Below, in pieces: positions 35,253 through 43,857 of a stretch of 59,403 nucleotides of DNA. The first letter of the stretch is position 1. Every line of letters starts with the position of its first letter. Under the pieces are notes generated by a model. The model saw only the letters and a list, made by a program, of their open reading frames with translations, ran no database searches and had not been told where the DNA came from. The position numbers and the translations under genes were made by a program. Origin of the DNA: Deltaproteobacteria bacterium (lineage in GTDB: Bacteria; Desulfobacterota; Binatia; UBA9968); assembly GCA_005879605.1 (NCBI GenBank), contig VBKE01000011.1, forward strand, positions 1-59,403, written 5' to 3'.

Positions 35253-37139
35253 ATGAGCAATCAAACCATTGACCGCCGTTCCTTCCTAAAAGGTGCTGCA
35301 GCCAGCGCGGCGGCAGTCATCGGCACGCAGCTCGCTGCTACAGACACGGCGCCGGCCGCTGCGGCCGCCGCGGAGGCCAAAGAAGCTGAACAGTCCGGGG
35401 ATAAAGTGATCAGCCGGCCGGGTTCGGACTTCATGGTCGACGTGATCAAAGCGACGGGCATCGAGTACATCGCTTCCAATCCAGGATCGAGTTTCCGCAG
35501 TTTGCAGGAATCCATTGTTAATTACGGCGGCAATAAAAAGCCGGAGTTTCTGACCTGCATGCATGAAGAATCATCAGTCGCCATGGCACACGGTTACGCC
35601 AAAGCAGCGGGCAAGCCCATGGGGATAATGGCTCATGGCACCGTCGGTCTACAGCACGCGACCATGGCAGTCTACAACGCTTGGTGCGACCGGGTTCCGA
35701 TCATGATGTTCGCGGGCAATATTCTCGACGCTGACAAGCGCCGGCCCGGTGTCGAATGGTATCACTGCGTCCAGGATCCGGCGGCGATCCATCGCGATTT
35801 CACCAAATGGGACGATCAGCCGCTCTCGCTGCAGCATTTCGCTGAATCGGTGATGCGCGCCTATAAGATCGCCACGACGCCGCCCATGGGGCCGGTGCTG
35901 ATTACCGCCGACGGCGACTTGGCAGAAGGGCCGATTCACGACGAGAAGAAGCTACGTATTCCAAAGCTCACAATCTCTATTCCATCCCAGGGCGACAGCG
36001 GCGCGGTGAGCGAAGCGGCAAAGATGCTCGTGGCGGCCGAGCGTCCGGTGATCCTGGCTGACCGGATGGCGCGCTCACAAGAAGGGATGAAACGGCTGGT
36101 GGAGTTGGCTGAAATGTTGAATGCCCCTGTGGTTGATATCGGCAGCCGCATGAATTTCCCGACGACCCACTATCTCTGCCGGGGTGAAGACCGTCGCGCT
36201 CTCATAATGGGCGCGGATGTCGTGTTATTGCTGGAGGTCGCCGATCCCTGGGGGCAGTTCAATACGATCAGCGATCCGCATCACGAATACCGGCGGCTGG
36301 GCAAGGCCGACGTCAAGACCATTCATATCTCGCTTGGTGATACGCTGACAAAATCAAACTACCAGGACATGCAACGCTTCATGCCCGTGGATCTGCCGAT
36401 CTCCGGTGACGCCCAGGCGACGTTGCCGGCGCTCACCGAGGCGGTAAAAAGGGAAGCGGGTATCGCGCGACGCACAGCGCTTGCGGACCGCTCGAGCAAG
36501 CTTCGAACGGACTATGCCCGGATGAAAGAACGGGCGCGCGCGGCGGCAGGTGAAGGCTGGGATGCAAAACCAGTTAGCACCGCGCGGCTGAGCGCCCATC
36601 TGTGGAACACGATCAAGAATGAGCAATGGTGCCTGGCTACATCCGGTATACAGTGGAATCGAAACCTCTGGCCGGCCACCGAGTATTGTAATTTTCTCGG
36701 TGGTTCCGGGGGATCCGGTGTCGGCTATTCCGCTCCCGCCGCCGTCGGTGCGGCGCTCGCCAATCGCGACAAAGGCATTGTTACCGTGTCAATCGAGGGC
36801 GACGGTGATTTGATGTACGCGCCCGGCGTGCTCTGGACCGCAGCACACCATAAAATCCCAATCCTGATGGTGATGCACAACAACCGCGCTTATCACCAAG
36901 AGGTCATGCATTTGCAAAAAATGGCGGGATTGCACAACCGGCGTATGGACCAGGCAGCGATCGGCACGACGATTGAGAACCCGAATATCGATTTCGCCAA
37001 GCTCGCTCAGTCCATGGGGGTTTGGTCGCAGGGACCCGTCACCGATCCTGGGGCGATCGGTCCCGCGCTTTCGAAAGCACTTGCCGTCGTAAAACGCGGT
37101 GAGCCGGCGTTGATCGACGTCGTGTGTCAAGGACGATAA
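35253..37139 (+). CDS. Tat-exported thiamine-diphosphate enzyme (acetolactate synthase-like)
   Basis: 628-aa ThDP-dependent enzyme with an N-terminal twin-arginine signal: DRRSFLKGAAASAAAVIGT (Arg8-Arg9) and an Ala-rich c-region to about residue 45. The pyrimidine domain has the catalytic Glu105 in CMHEESSVAMAHGYAKAAGK; the pyrophosphate domain has GDGDLMYAPGVLWTAAHH and NN about 26 residues later (about 516-544), the ThDP/Mg motif. Three-domain length matches acetolactate synthase, benzoylformate decarboxylase and pyruvate oxidase. RBS AGGAGGAG. Folded export is required because the cofactor is loaded in the cytoplasm. A cytochrome c gene follows after 15 bases. A periplasmic 2-oxoacid decarboxylase or oxidase is inferred; the substrate is unknown. 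Confidence 0.9.
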   Translation: MSNQTIDRRSFLKGAAASAAAVIGTQLAATDTAPAAAAAAEAKEAEQSGDKVISRPGSDFMVDVIKATGIEYIASNPGSSFRSLQESIVNYGGNKKPEFLTCMHEESSVAMAHGYAKAAGKPMGIMAHGTVGLQHATMAVYNAWCDRVPIMMFAGNILDADKRRPGVEWYHCVQDPAAIHRDFTKWDDQPLSLQHFAESVMRAYKIATTPPMGPVLITADGDLAEGPIHDEKKLRIPKLTISIPSQGDSGAVSEAAKMLVAAERPVILADRMARSQEGMKRLVELAEMLNAPVVDIGSRMNFPTTHYLCRGEDRRALIMGADVVLLLEVADPWGQFNTISDPHHEYRRLGKADVKTIHISLGDTLTKSNYQDMQRFMPVDLPISGDAQATLPALTEAVKREAGIARRTALADRSSKLRTDYARMKERARAAAGEGWDAKPVSTARLSAHLWNTIKNEQWCLATSGIQWNRNLWPATEYCNFLGGSGGSGVGYSAPAAVGAALANRDKGIVTVSIEGDGDLMYAPGVLWTAAHHKIPILMVMHNNRAYHQEVMHLQKMAGLHNRRMDQAAIGTTIENPNIDFAKLAQSMGVWSQGPVTDPGAIGPALSKALAVVKRGEPALIDVVCQGR

Positions 37140-37154
37140 GGAGAAGAACAACCT

Positions 37155-37517
37155 ATGCGCATATTATTTTCGGCAATGCTCATGATCTTCGGCGCGTTTG
37201 CAGTCTTTGCACAAGAACAGGCACCTGCCGGCTCCGCCGAGCGCGGTTATCAAGCTTATATGAAGTATCAATGCTACACCTGCCACGGCACCGTCGGTCA
37301 AGGCGCGGATCGGGGCACCGGGCCGAAGCTTGCTCCAAACCCGATTTCCTTCGAAGGTTTTGTGCGGCAGTTGCGGGCGCCACGGCAGGACATGCCGGCT
37401 TACCGCAAGCAGTTCGTTAGCGAACAAGAGGTTGCCGACATCTATGCCTACCTCAAGTCGATCAAACCCGGGCCTATGCTAAAAGATATTCCGCTGTTGA
37501 ACTTTGCCGGCAAGTAA
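37155..37517 (+). CDS. periplasmic monohaem cytochrome c
   Basis: 120-aa protein with a Sec signal peptide (MRILFSAMLMIFGAFAVFAQ). Class I haem motif CYTCH at residues 40-44, and Met80 in RQDMPAYR as probable distal ligand before the C-terminal helix EQEVADIYAYLKSI. AGGAGAA precedes the start, 15 bases after the stop of the ThDP enzyme gene, so the two proteins are surely co-expressed and both reach the periplasm. It is the obvious electron acceptor for that enzyme, if the latter works oxidatively. No membrane anchor. Confidence 0.93.
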   Translation: MRILFSAMLMIFGAFAVFAQEQAPAGSAERGYQAYMKYQCYTCHGTVGQGADRGTGPKLAPNPISFEGFVRQLRAPRQDMPAYRKQFVSEQEVADIYAYLKSIKPGPMLKDIPLLNFAGK

Positions 37518-37638
37518 GCGATTCATCGCGACGCTCAGCGCGAACGGCGCGGTGATGGGTGCCCAGCTTTGCATTGAACACCGAGACAGTTTGTTAAACA
37601 GTAACAAAATGGATGGATCGTCATCTGCGGAGGCTTCT

Positions 37639-38634
37639 ATGGATCTACAAGGACTTAACCAGTGGTTGGCGGAAAGAAATTTGAAAGGACACTGGGACCA
37701 CCAGCCGTGGTCGCAAACGGTTAGGCCGCATCTGTGGAAGGGGAGAGATATTCTCGAAGGTCTCAATCGAGCAGGGGAGTTGATTACGACGGAGGAGGCG
37801 GGAAGGCGAACCATTCAGTTGAAAAATCCGGGTCTCGCCGCGGGAATGACCAACACGATCCATCTCTCGGTCCAGTTGGTGAAGCCCGGGGAGATTGCTG
37901 CCGCGCACCGTCACACGGCGGCGGCGATTCGCTTTGTCATCAAGGGAACTCCCAATGCCTATACGATTGTCGAGGGTGAGCGTTTTCCCATGCGGGAAGG
38001 CGACCTGATCACTACGCCTAATTGGACCTGGCATGATCATTTCAACGGATCGGATGAACCCGTGATGTGGCTTGACGGTCTGGACGTGCGGCTTGTCACC
38101 CATTTCGGCGCGATGATTCAAGAAAACTTCAAAAGAGATCAGCAGCCCGTCGAAAAGCCCGATGATTACTCGTCCAAGGTTTTCAGCCACGCGCGTCCGA
38201 GGTGGATAAAGAATTCTTTTGCCGCACCACCGTATCGTTATCCGTGGGAGGAAACCAATGCCAGCCTCGAGGCGCTCAAAGAAAGCGCAGGCGACCCCTT
38301 CGATGGAATCTTGCTGGAGTATGCGAACCCGCACACGGGAGGGCCAACCTTGCCGACCTTTTCCTGTATGATCCAATTGTTGCGCCCCCACGAGAAAACG
38401 CAATCCCATCGTCACACCAGCGCGACGGTCTACCATGCATTTCGCGGGAGCGGGCTGACCAAGGTATCGGCAAATGATCTTGCCTGGGAGTCGAGCGACA
38501 TATTTGTCGTTCCCTCGTGGCAGTGGCACTCCCACGAGAACACGACCGATGAAGACGCGATTCTTTTTTCGATTACCGATCGCCCGGCGACGGAAGCGTT
38601 AGGCCTGTACAGGGAACAGACGGAAGGAGCTTAG
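37639..38634 (+). CDS. gentisate 1,2-dioxygenase-like bicupin
   Basis: 331-aa protein with two cupin domains. The first carries AAAHRHTAAAIRFVIKG (His90, His92) and TTPNWTWHDHFN (His132, His134), the iron-binding pattern of gentisate dioxygenase; the second has QSHRHTSATVYHAFRGSG and PSWQWHSHEN. The start at 37639 is chosen for GCGGAGG eight bases upstream; an in-frame ATG ten codons earlier lacks such a site. Cytoplasmic. Family enzymes cleave gentisate, salicylate or 1-hydroxy-2-naphthoate rings with Fe(II). It follows the cytochrome gene by 121 bases and may extend the same pathway. No maleylpyruvate isomerase or hydrolase gene is next to it. Confidence 0.92.
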   Translation: MDLQGLNQWLAERNLKGHWDHQPWSQTVRPHLWKGRDILEGLNRAGELITTEEAGRRTIQLKNPGLAAGMTNTIHLSVQLVKPGEIAAAHRHTAAAIRFVIKGTPNAYTIVEGERFPMREGDLITTPNWTWHDHFNGSDEPVMWLDGLDVRLVTHFGAMIQENFKRDQQPVEKPDDYSSKVFSHARPRWIKNSFAAPPYRYPWEETNASLEALKESAGDPFDGILLEYANPHTGGPTLPTFSCMIQLLRPHEKTQSHRHTSATVYHAFRGSGLTKVSANDLAWESSDIFVVPSWQWHSHENTTDEDAILFSITDRPATEALGLYREQTEGA

Positions 38635-38973
38635 CGGCTCTCGATTAGATTCATAGCTACGGGTCGTTCGCAGCCAGGCGACTTCGCTCTGGAGGGCTCA
38701 TCCCTCGATCGCTGTCACTAGTCATACTCCGGGCTAGCACCTAAACTAGCGGTAGTATCAGATCTCCCATGCGACTTCCGTCGCTACCTTCAACAACAGA
38801 TTTCTCGCTCCGTCCGAAATGACAAACAGGCTGTCATCCCGAACGTGGTGAGCGATCTTTCGTTCGGCAAAACGTCTCCTTAAAAAAGCCACCCGATTCG
38901 TTGAATCAACAATCGAGCGCCCCTCTTGACTCGCAGTAGGAAACCGATAATACTAATTCAGTTTCCAAGGTAT
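38635..38973. repeat. gap with long imperfect hairpin (38798-38860)
   Basis: GAAATGACA...TGTCATCCCGAACG with outer complementary parts TCTCGCT and GAGCGAT form an imperfect stem of about 25 bp, in the form of the GTCATCCCGAACG-type dispersed repeats. It may terminate transcription after the bicupin gene. The remainder of the gap holds the TetR promoter and no gene. Confidence 0.55.
38926..38953 (+). promoter_or_regulatory. sigma-70-like promoter of the efflux operon
   Basis: TTGACT at 38926-38931, spacer of 16, TAATAC at 38948-38953. It lies 20 bases upstream of the TetR ATG at 38974, which is preceded by CCAAGG. The reading frame technically extends back to this TTG, but the bases are better explained as the -35 box. 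Confidence 0.6.
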
Positions 38974-39618
38974 ATGACCACTCAATCACCAAGCCGCGAC
39001 AAGCTTGAGCCGAAACCATCACCGGTGGAGAATCCCGCCGCTCAGCGGATCATCACCGCGGCTCGCCGTCATTTTTTTACCCATGGTTTTCGCAGCGTCA
39101 CCATGGACGATCTCGCCGAAGAACTCGGCATGAGCAAAAAAACCCTTTATGTGTCGTTTCCGAGTAAATCTGACCTCCTACGGGCGGTTCTGCTGGATAA
39201 GTTTCGGAGCGTCGAAGCGGACCTCGAGCGGATTACGTCCGAGTTCCCGGCCGACGCACTTGCCGCGCTCCAGCAACTGCTCGCCTGCATGCAGCGGCAC
39301 ACGGAAGAGATTCAACCGCCTTTCGTGCGAGACATTCGCCGGGAGGCGCCGGAGATGTTCAGGTTGGTGGAGGTCCGGCGACGGGAACTGATTCAGCGCC
39401 ATTTCGGAAAATTTTTCAGCGCAGGTCGCCGGGCGGGAATTATTCGCAAGGATATCCCGACCCAGGTGATCATCGAGATTCTACTTGGCGCCACCGAGGC
39501 AATAATGAATCCGCAAAAGATCTCGGAGCTCGGGCTCACGCCGCAAACGGGTTACGCAGCGATCATATCCGTCGTGCTTGAGGGCGTGATCACCGGTCGC
39601 GGGAGGTCGAAAGCATGA
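38974..39618 (+). CDS. TetR/AcrR family transcriptional regulator
   Basis: 214-aa repressor. The N-terminal HTH is complete: QRIITAARRHFFTHGFRSVTMDDLAEELGMSKKTLYVSFPSKSDLL. The C-terminal ligand-binding part is helical with the segment IPTQVIIEILLGATEAIM typical of efflux-linked TetR proteins. First gene of an operon with the efflux components: its stop overlaps the next start (ATGA). It probably represses this operon in response to a transported compound, though no palindrome was recognised at its own promoter. Confidence 0.92.
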   Translation: MTTQSPSRDKLEPKPSPVENPAAQRIITAARRHFFTHGFRSVTMDDLAEELGMSKKTLYVSFPSKSDLLRAVLLDKFRSVEADLERITSEFPADALAALQQLLACMQRHTEEIQPPFVRDIRREAPEMFRLVEVRRRELIQRHFGKFFSAGRRAGIIRKDIPTQVIIEILLGATEAIMNPQKISELGLTPQTGYAAIISVVLEGVITGRGRSKA

Positions 39619-39884
39619 CTTGGTTTGAGATTACGTTCCGAAAGCTGGTTTCTCATGTAAGTCATTACGGCCTCAAGGGGCCATTGACTTTCTTTCTCGT
39701 TGTCTTGAGCGCCGGTTGCAGCGTTGGCCCTGACTATCGGAGACCCGATCTTGCCGTGCCGGCAAATTGGCAGGAATCTCAGCAAGGTGGACTTGCTACC
39801 GGGTCGGCCGAGCTTACACGCTGGTGGACCGCTTTCAACGATCCGGTGCTCAATTCCCTCGTTGAACGGGCCGATAGCAGGTGA
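39615..39884 (+). pseudogene. truncated outer-membrane efflux lipoprotein (NodT/OprM-type N-terminus)
   Basis: 89 codons only, versus roughly 450-500 in the family. The lipobox is LSAGC (Cys35), followed by SVGPDYRRPDLAVPANW and TRWWTAFNDPVLNSLVERA, an unmistakable NodT-type start. After ERA the frame ends DSR and TGA, where LNLDLR-like sequence would normally continue. The next gene begins three bases later, so a deletion of over 1 kb probably fused the head of this gene to the start of the hlyD-type gene. A short lipoprotein may still be made but cannot form a TolC-like channel. Confidence 0.85.
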
Positions 39885-39887
39885 CCT

Positions 39888-40865
39888 ATGAAACGGATGA
39901 TGCTGATCACGCTGCTGCTCGTCGCCGCCGGAGCGGCCGGATGGCTGTGGTGGTTGAATCACGAAGAAACGGGGGACCGCGAACTCATGTTGCACGGCAA
40001 CATGGATCTGCGGCAGGTGCAGTTGTCGTTTAACAACAGCGAGCGGATAGCCGCCGTGTTGGTCCAAGAAGGTGACCGTGTGCGGCAGGGCCAGGTGGTG
40101 GCGCGGCTGGACACAAGTCGCCTCGGACCGCAGGCGGCGCAAGCCGAAGCCCAAACTGCGGCCCAGCGACAGGTCGTCACCCGGCTCCGCAATGGCAGCC
40201 GTCCCGAAGAGATCGCGCAGGCGCGCGCCAACGTGGAATCGGCCAAAGCCGACAGCGTAAATGCGCGTCAGCAGTATGAGCGCGTCAAGTCAGCCATGGA
40301 AGCTTCGGGAGGGCGCGCGGTTAGACAGCAGGATGTTGATAATGCCAAGGCGGCGCTAGAGGTGGCTGAGGCGAAACTCTCGGTCAATCAGCGGGCGCTT
40401 GAGTTGGCGGTGGCGGGTCCGCGTAAAGAAGAGGTCGCTGAGGCGGAGGCGCGGCTACAGGCTAACGAGGCCCAGCTTGCGCTGCTGCGCCAGCAACTGG
40501 CTGATGCCCAGCTGGTTGCGCCCGTCGATGCGGTCGTTCGCACGCGTGTATTGGAACCGGGAGACATGGCCTCGCCGCAGAAACCTATTTTTACGCTCGC
40601 GATCACCGACCCCAAGTGGGTCAGGGCCTATGTCTCTGAGCCGGATCTGGGGAGGGTGCATTCGGGAATGGCTGCATCTGTAATGGTTGACAGTTTTCCC
40701 AATCGGCGCTTCGACGGCTGGGTCGGATTTATCTCGCCGGTGGCCGAGTTCACGCCGAAATCCGTACAGACGGAAGAGCTAAGGACAAGCCTCGTTTATG
40801 AGGTCCGCGTATTCGTGAAAGATCCATCGGATGAGTTGCGCCTCGGCATGCCCCACGGCGTCTAG
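39888..40865 (+). CDS. HlyD/EmrA-type membrane fusion protein (YhiI-like)
   Basis: 325-aa periplasmic adaptor. N-terminal signal anchor MKRMMLITLLLVAAGAAGWLWW, then lipoyl half GNMDLRQVQLSFNNSERIAAVLVQEGDRVRQGQ, a long coiled-coil hairpin (about 85-205), the second lipoyl half and a beta-barrel (DPKWVRAYVSEPDLGRV). It ends with LRLGMPHGV and stops a few residues earlier than usual. It should link the ABC-2 exporter to an outer-membrane channel, yet the channel gene just upstream is truncated. Part of the TetR-regulated operon. Confidence 0.92.
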   Translation: MKRMMLITLLLVAAGAAGWLWWLNHEETGDRELMLHGNMDLRQVQLSFNNSERIAAVLVQEGDRVRQGQVVARLDTSRLGPQAAQAEAQTAAQRQVVTRLRNGSRPEEIAQARANVESAKADSVNARQQYERVKSAMEASGGRAVRQQDVDNAKAALEVAEAKLSVNQRALELAVAGPRKEEVAEAEARLQANEAQLALLRQQLADAQLVAPVDAVVRTRVLEPGDMASPQKPIFTLAITDPKWVRAYVSEPDLGRVHSGMAASVMVDSFPNRRFDGWVGFISPVAEFTPKSVQTEELRTSLVYEVRVFVKDPSDELRLGMPHGV

Positions 40866-40904
40866 CGCACCCGAGAAGACAGCACCCACTGCGCAAAGGT
40901 CGCG

Positions 40905-42701
40905 ATGAGTATTGCAAAACATCAGACAGCCGCCCTGTTCGGTCGCGACCTCCGCAAGACCTTCCGTCGCGAGACTGGGGAAGTGGTGCATGCGCTGGAC
41001 GGTGTCTCCCTGGAAGCAGCCCATAGCACCCTGACAGCACTGGTTGGGCCCGACGGCGCCGGCAAGACGACGTTGATCCGTTTGGCCGCCGGACTCATGT
41101 CAGCCGACGGCGGCGAGTTGAAGATCTTGGGCATCGATGTGTCCGCTGATCCCCAGCAAGTCCAAGATCGCATCGGATACATGCCGCAGAAGTTTGGTTT
41201 GTATGAAGACCTGACGGTCCAGGAGAATCTCGATCTCTATGCTGATTTGCATGGTGTTACGGACAACGAACGGCGCCAGCGATATCCGCGGCTCATGGAG
41301 ATGACGGCGCTCGGTCCGTTCACCGACCGATTGGCCGGCCGTTTATCGGGCGGGATGAAACAGAAGCTGGGGCTCGCTTGCACCTTGGTTCGATCGCCGG
41401 AGTTGTTGCTGCTGGATGAACCCACGGTAGGTGTCGACCCGCTTTCGCGTCGCGAGCTATGGGAGATCATTTTACAACTAGTCAACCATCAAGGTCTGAC
41501 GGTGCTTCTCAGCACGTCCTATTTAGATGAAGCTGAGCGCTGTGGCCACGCGGTTGTCTTGCACCAGGGAAAGGTGCTGGCGCAGGGTCGACCCGCAGAG
41601 GTAAGCGGATTGGCCAAGGGACGGACGTATGTCGCCACGCCACCCGCAGGGCAAAAGGCCCGCGGCTTTCAGGCACGATTGCTGGACGAGGCGAGCGTGC
41701 TGGACGCGCTGCCGGAAGGTGGCCGCGTGCGGTTCGTACGAGCTGTCGATACCGATGGTAAGGCTGCTGCAGCCATAGATGCACTCGATGGTACCGCCAT
41801 CGATGCAGTAGAGCCGCGATTCGAAGACGGATTCATGGTCTTGTTGCAGCGAACAACTTCGGAGCGGCAGCTCGCGGGAGCCATGACGCTCGAACGGCCG
41901 CCAGAGAGGCAGGATAATGAAGCCGTCGTTCAGGTTCGCGATCTGGTGCGGTGTTTTGGCGACTTCACGGCGGTCGATCACGTCAGCTTCGAAGTTCGCC
42001 GAGGCGAAATCTTCGGCTTGCTCGGGCCCAATGGCGCGGGTAAAACCACAACCTTTCGCATGCTCTGCGGTCTTCTCCCCGCCACCAGTGGAACGCTGCG
42101 CGTGGCGGGCGTCGATCTCCGGTACGCGCGCGCGTCGGCCCGACAACGAATCGGCTACGTGGCCCAAAAATTTTCGCTCTACGGCCAGTTGTCGGTTGCT
42201 GAGAATCTCGATTTCTTCGCCAGCGCCTATAATTTACGCGGCGCAAGAAAACGCGAGCGCATCAGTTGGGCTGTGCAACAGTTCGAGCTCGGCCCGTTGG
42301 CCGAGTTGGCTAGCGGGCAGTTGCCCGGCGGGTACAAGCAACGACTGGCGATGGCGGCAGCGCTGCTGCACGAGCCGGAGACGCTTTTTCTTGACGAGCC
42401 GACCAGCGGCGTCGATCCGCTCGCTCGGCGGGAGTTTTGGCGGCGCATCACCGCGCTGGCTGAGCAGGGCGTGACCGTGATCGTCACCACCCATTTTATG
42501 GAAGAGGCGGAGTATTGCGACCGAGTGGTGATCATGGACGCGGGGCGGGTATTGGCCCAAGGCACGCCGGCTGAGGTGCGCCGCCGCGCCTATCATGAGG
42601 GGGAGCGCGAGCCGACCATGGAGGACGCGTTCATCAAGATCGTCGAGGAGGCGCGCGAGAGAGATTCCAGCCGATCGGCGGAAGGAGGAGCAGCCGCGTG
42701 A
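40905..42701 (+). CDS. ABC-2 exporter ATP-binding protein with two nucleotide-binding domains (YhiH/RbbA-like)
   Basis: 598-aa cytoplasmic ATPase made of two fused NBDs. First: GPDGAGKTT, signature LSGGMKQK, LLLDEPTVGVDP. Second (from about residue 340): GPNGAGKTT, LPGGYKQR in the signature position (the usual LSGG is LPGG), FLDEPTSGVDP and TTHFMEEAEYCDR. The P for S change in the second signature may leave one site degenerate, as in many paired NBDs. AAAGGTCGCG precedes the ATG, and the stop overlaps the next start (GTGA). It serves the two permeases downstream. Confidence 0.93.
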   Translation: MSIAKHQTAALFGRDLRKTFRRETGEVVHALDGVSLEAAHSTLTALVGPDGAGKTTLIRLAAGLMSADGGELKILGIDVSADPQQVQDRIGYMPQKFGLYEDLTVQENLDLYADLHGVTDNERRQRYPRLMEMTALGPFTDRLAGRLSGGMKQKLGLACTLVRSPELLLLDEPTVGVDPLSRRELWEIILQLVNHQGLTVLLSTSYLDEAERCGHAVVLHQGKVLAQGRPAEVSGLAKGRTYVATPPAGQKARGFQARLLDEASVLDALPEGGRVRFVRAVDTDGKAAAAIDALDGTAIDAVEPRFEDGFMVLLQRTTSERQLAGAMTLERPPERQDNEAVVQVRDLVRCFGDFTAVDHVSFEVRRGEIFGLLGPNGAGKTTTFRMLCGLLPATSGTLRVAGVDLRYARASARQRIGYVAQKFSLYGQLSVAENLDFFASAYNLRGARKRERISWAVQQFELGPLAELASGQLPGGYKQRLAMAAALLHEPETLFLDEPTSGVDPLARREFWRRITALAEQGVTVIVTTHFMEEAEYCDRVVIMDAGRVLAQGTPAEVRRRAYHEGEREPTMEDAFIKIVEEARERDSSRSAEGGAAA

Positions 42702-43849
42702 CTAACGCGTACGAACCAGAGCACCGCCGGTTTTCCGCCAAGGGGCGACGTGTGTGGTCGCTCGTGCGCAAAGAGTCGCATCAGGTGGTGCGCGATCCGA
42801 GCAGCATCGCGATTGGCATCGTGCTGCCCGTGGTATTGATTCTGCTGTTTGGCTACGGACTGTCCCTCGACGTGACGAATGCGCCGGTCGCGGTAGTCTT
42901 GGAAGATCCGTCGCCGGACGCGATGGAATTGGCTGCCAGTTTCCAGCTCTCCCCGTATTTCGACGCGCAGCTTTTGACGTCGATGCCGCGCGCCCAGCAA
43001 CTCATGCTAGCCCGAAAAGTCGATGCGATCGTGCGCATCCGTCCTGATTTTAGCCGGCAATTAAGTCGCGGCGACGCCGAAGTACAGATCCTCGTCCACG
43101 GAACCGATGCCAACCATGCGCGGATCATCCAGAGCTATGCTCAGGGAGCCGTCGGACAGTGGGCTACGCGTCGTTCTGCCGAGGGGAAGGAAATACTAAC
43201 CGGCCCGGTGACGGTGCAAAGCCGCCTCTGGTTCAACGAGGCCAACGAGAGTCGCTATTTCCTGGTTCCGGGCTTGATCGTCTTGATCATGACCCTCATC
43301 GGCGCGTTTCTTACATCGCTGGTAGTGGCGCGAGAGTGGGAACGCGGGACCATGGAGGCTCTGTTCGTGACGCCGGTCCGGCCCGACGAGATTTTGCTCG
43401 GCAAAACCATCCCATACTTCGTGCTCGGTCTGATCGGGCTCGTGTTGTGCTTGCTCGCCGCCAAATTTCTTTTCCACGTCCCGTTCCGCGGGTCGGTGAT
43501 CGTACTGAGCGGCGCGTCGATGCTTTACCTGTTGGTGGCGCTGGCCATCGGGCTTTTGATCTCATCGGCGATCAAGAGCCAGTTCGTCGCCAGCCAGATT
43601 GCCCTTCTGGTTACATTTCTGCCCGCGGTGATGCTCTCGGGATTTCTTTTCGATTTGCACAGCATGCCGGCCGTGGTCCGCATCATTACCTACGCTTTGC
43701 CGGCCCGGTACTATGTGACTTTGCTTCAAACCATCTTTCTGGCAGGCGACATCTGGACTGTCATTCTCCCGAACGCAGCGGTGCTGGCCGGGATGGCCGT
43801 GCTGTTTTTAATTCTGACTCGAAGAGTGACTCAGAAGAAACTGGCTTGA
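42698..43849 (+). CDS. ABC-2 type permease (YhhJ-like), first copy
   Basis: 383-aa inner-membrane subunit starting with GTG overlapping the ATPase stop. Layout: one transmembrane helix (SIAIGIVLPVVLILLFGYGL), a long periplasmic domain of about 150 residues, then five helices including YFLVPGLIVLIMTLIGAFLTSLVVAREWERGTMEAL with the conserved ABC-2 motif REWERGTMEAL. It forms a heterodimer with the second permease. Export of a hydrophobic compound or drug is likely. Confidence 0.93.
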   Translation: MTNAYEPEHRRFSAKGRRVWSLVRKESHQVVRDPSSIAIGIVLPVVLILLFGYGLSLDVTNAPVAVVLEDPSPDAMELAASFQLSPYFDAQLLTSMPRAQQLMLARKVDAIVRIRPDFSRQLSRGDAEVQILVHGTDANHARIIQSYAQGAVGQWATRRSAEGKEILTGPVTVQSRLWFNEANESRYFLVPGLIVLIMTLIGAFLTSLVVAREWERGTMEALFVTPVRPDEILLGKTIPYFVLGLIGLVLCLLAAKFLFHVPFRGSVIVLSGASMLYLLVALAIGLLISSAIKSQFVASQIALLVTFLPAVMLSGFLFDLHSMPAVVRIITYALPARYYVTLLQTIFLAGDIWTVILPNAAVLAGMAVLFLILTRRVTQKKLA

Positions 43850-43857
43850 GGTGCGCT

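Noticed and set aside
43159..43857. Upstream extension of the second ABC-2 permease frame
   Set aside because: It overlaps the first permease gene in another frame and has no membrane or family features before the ATG at 43858.
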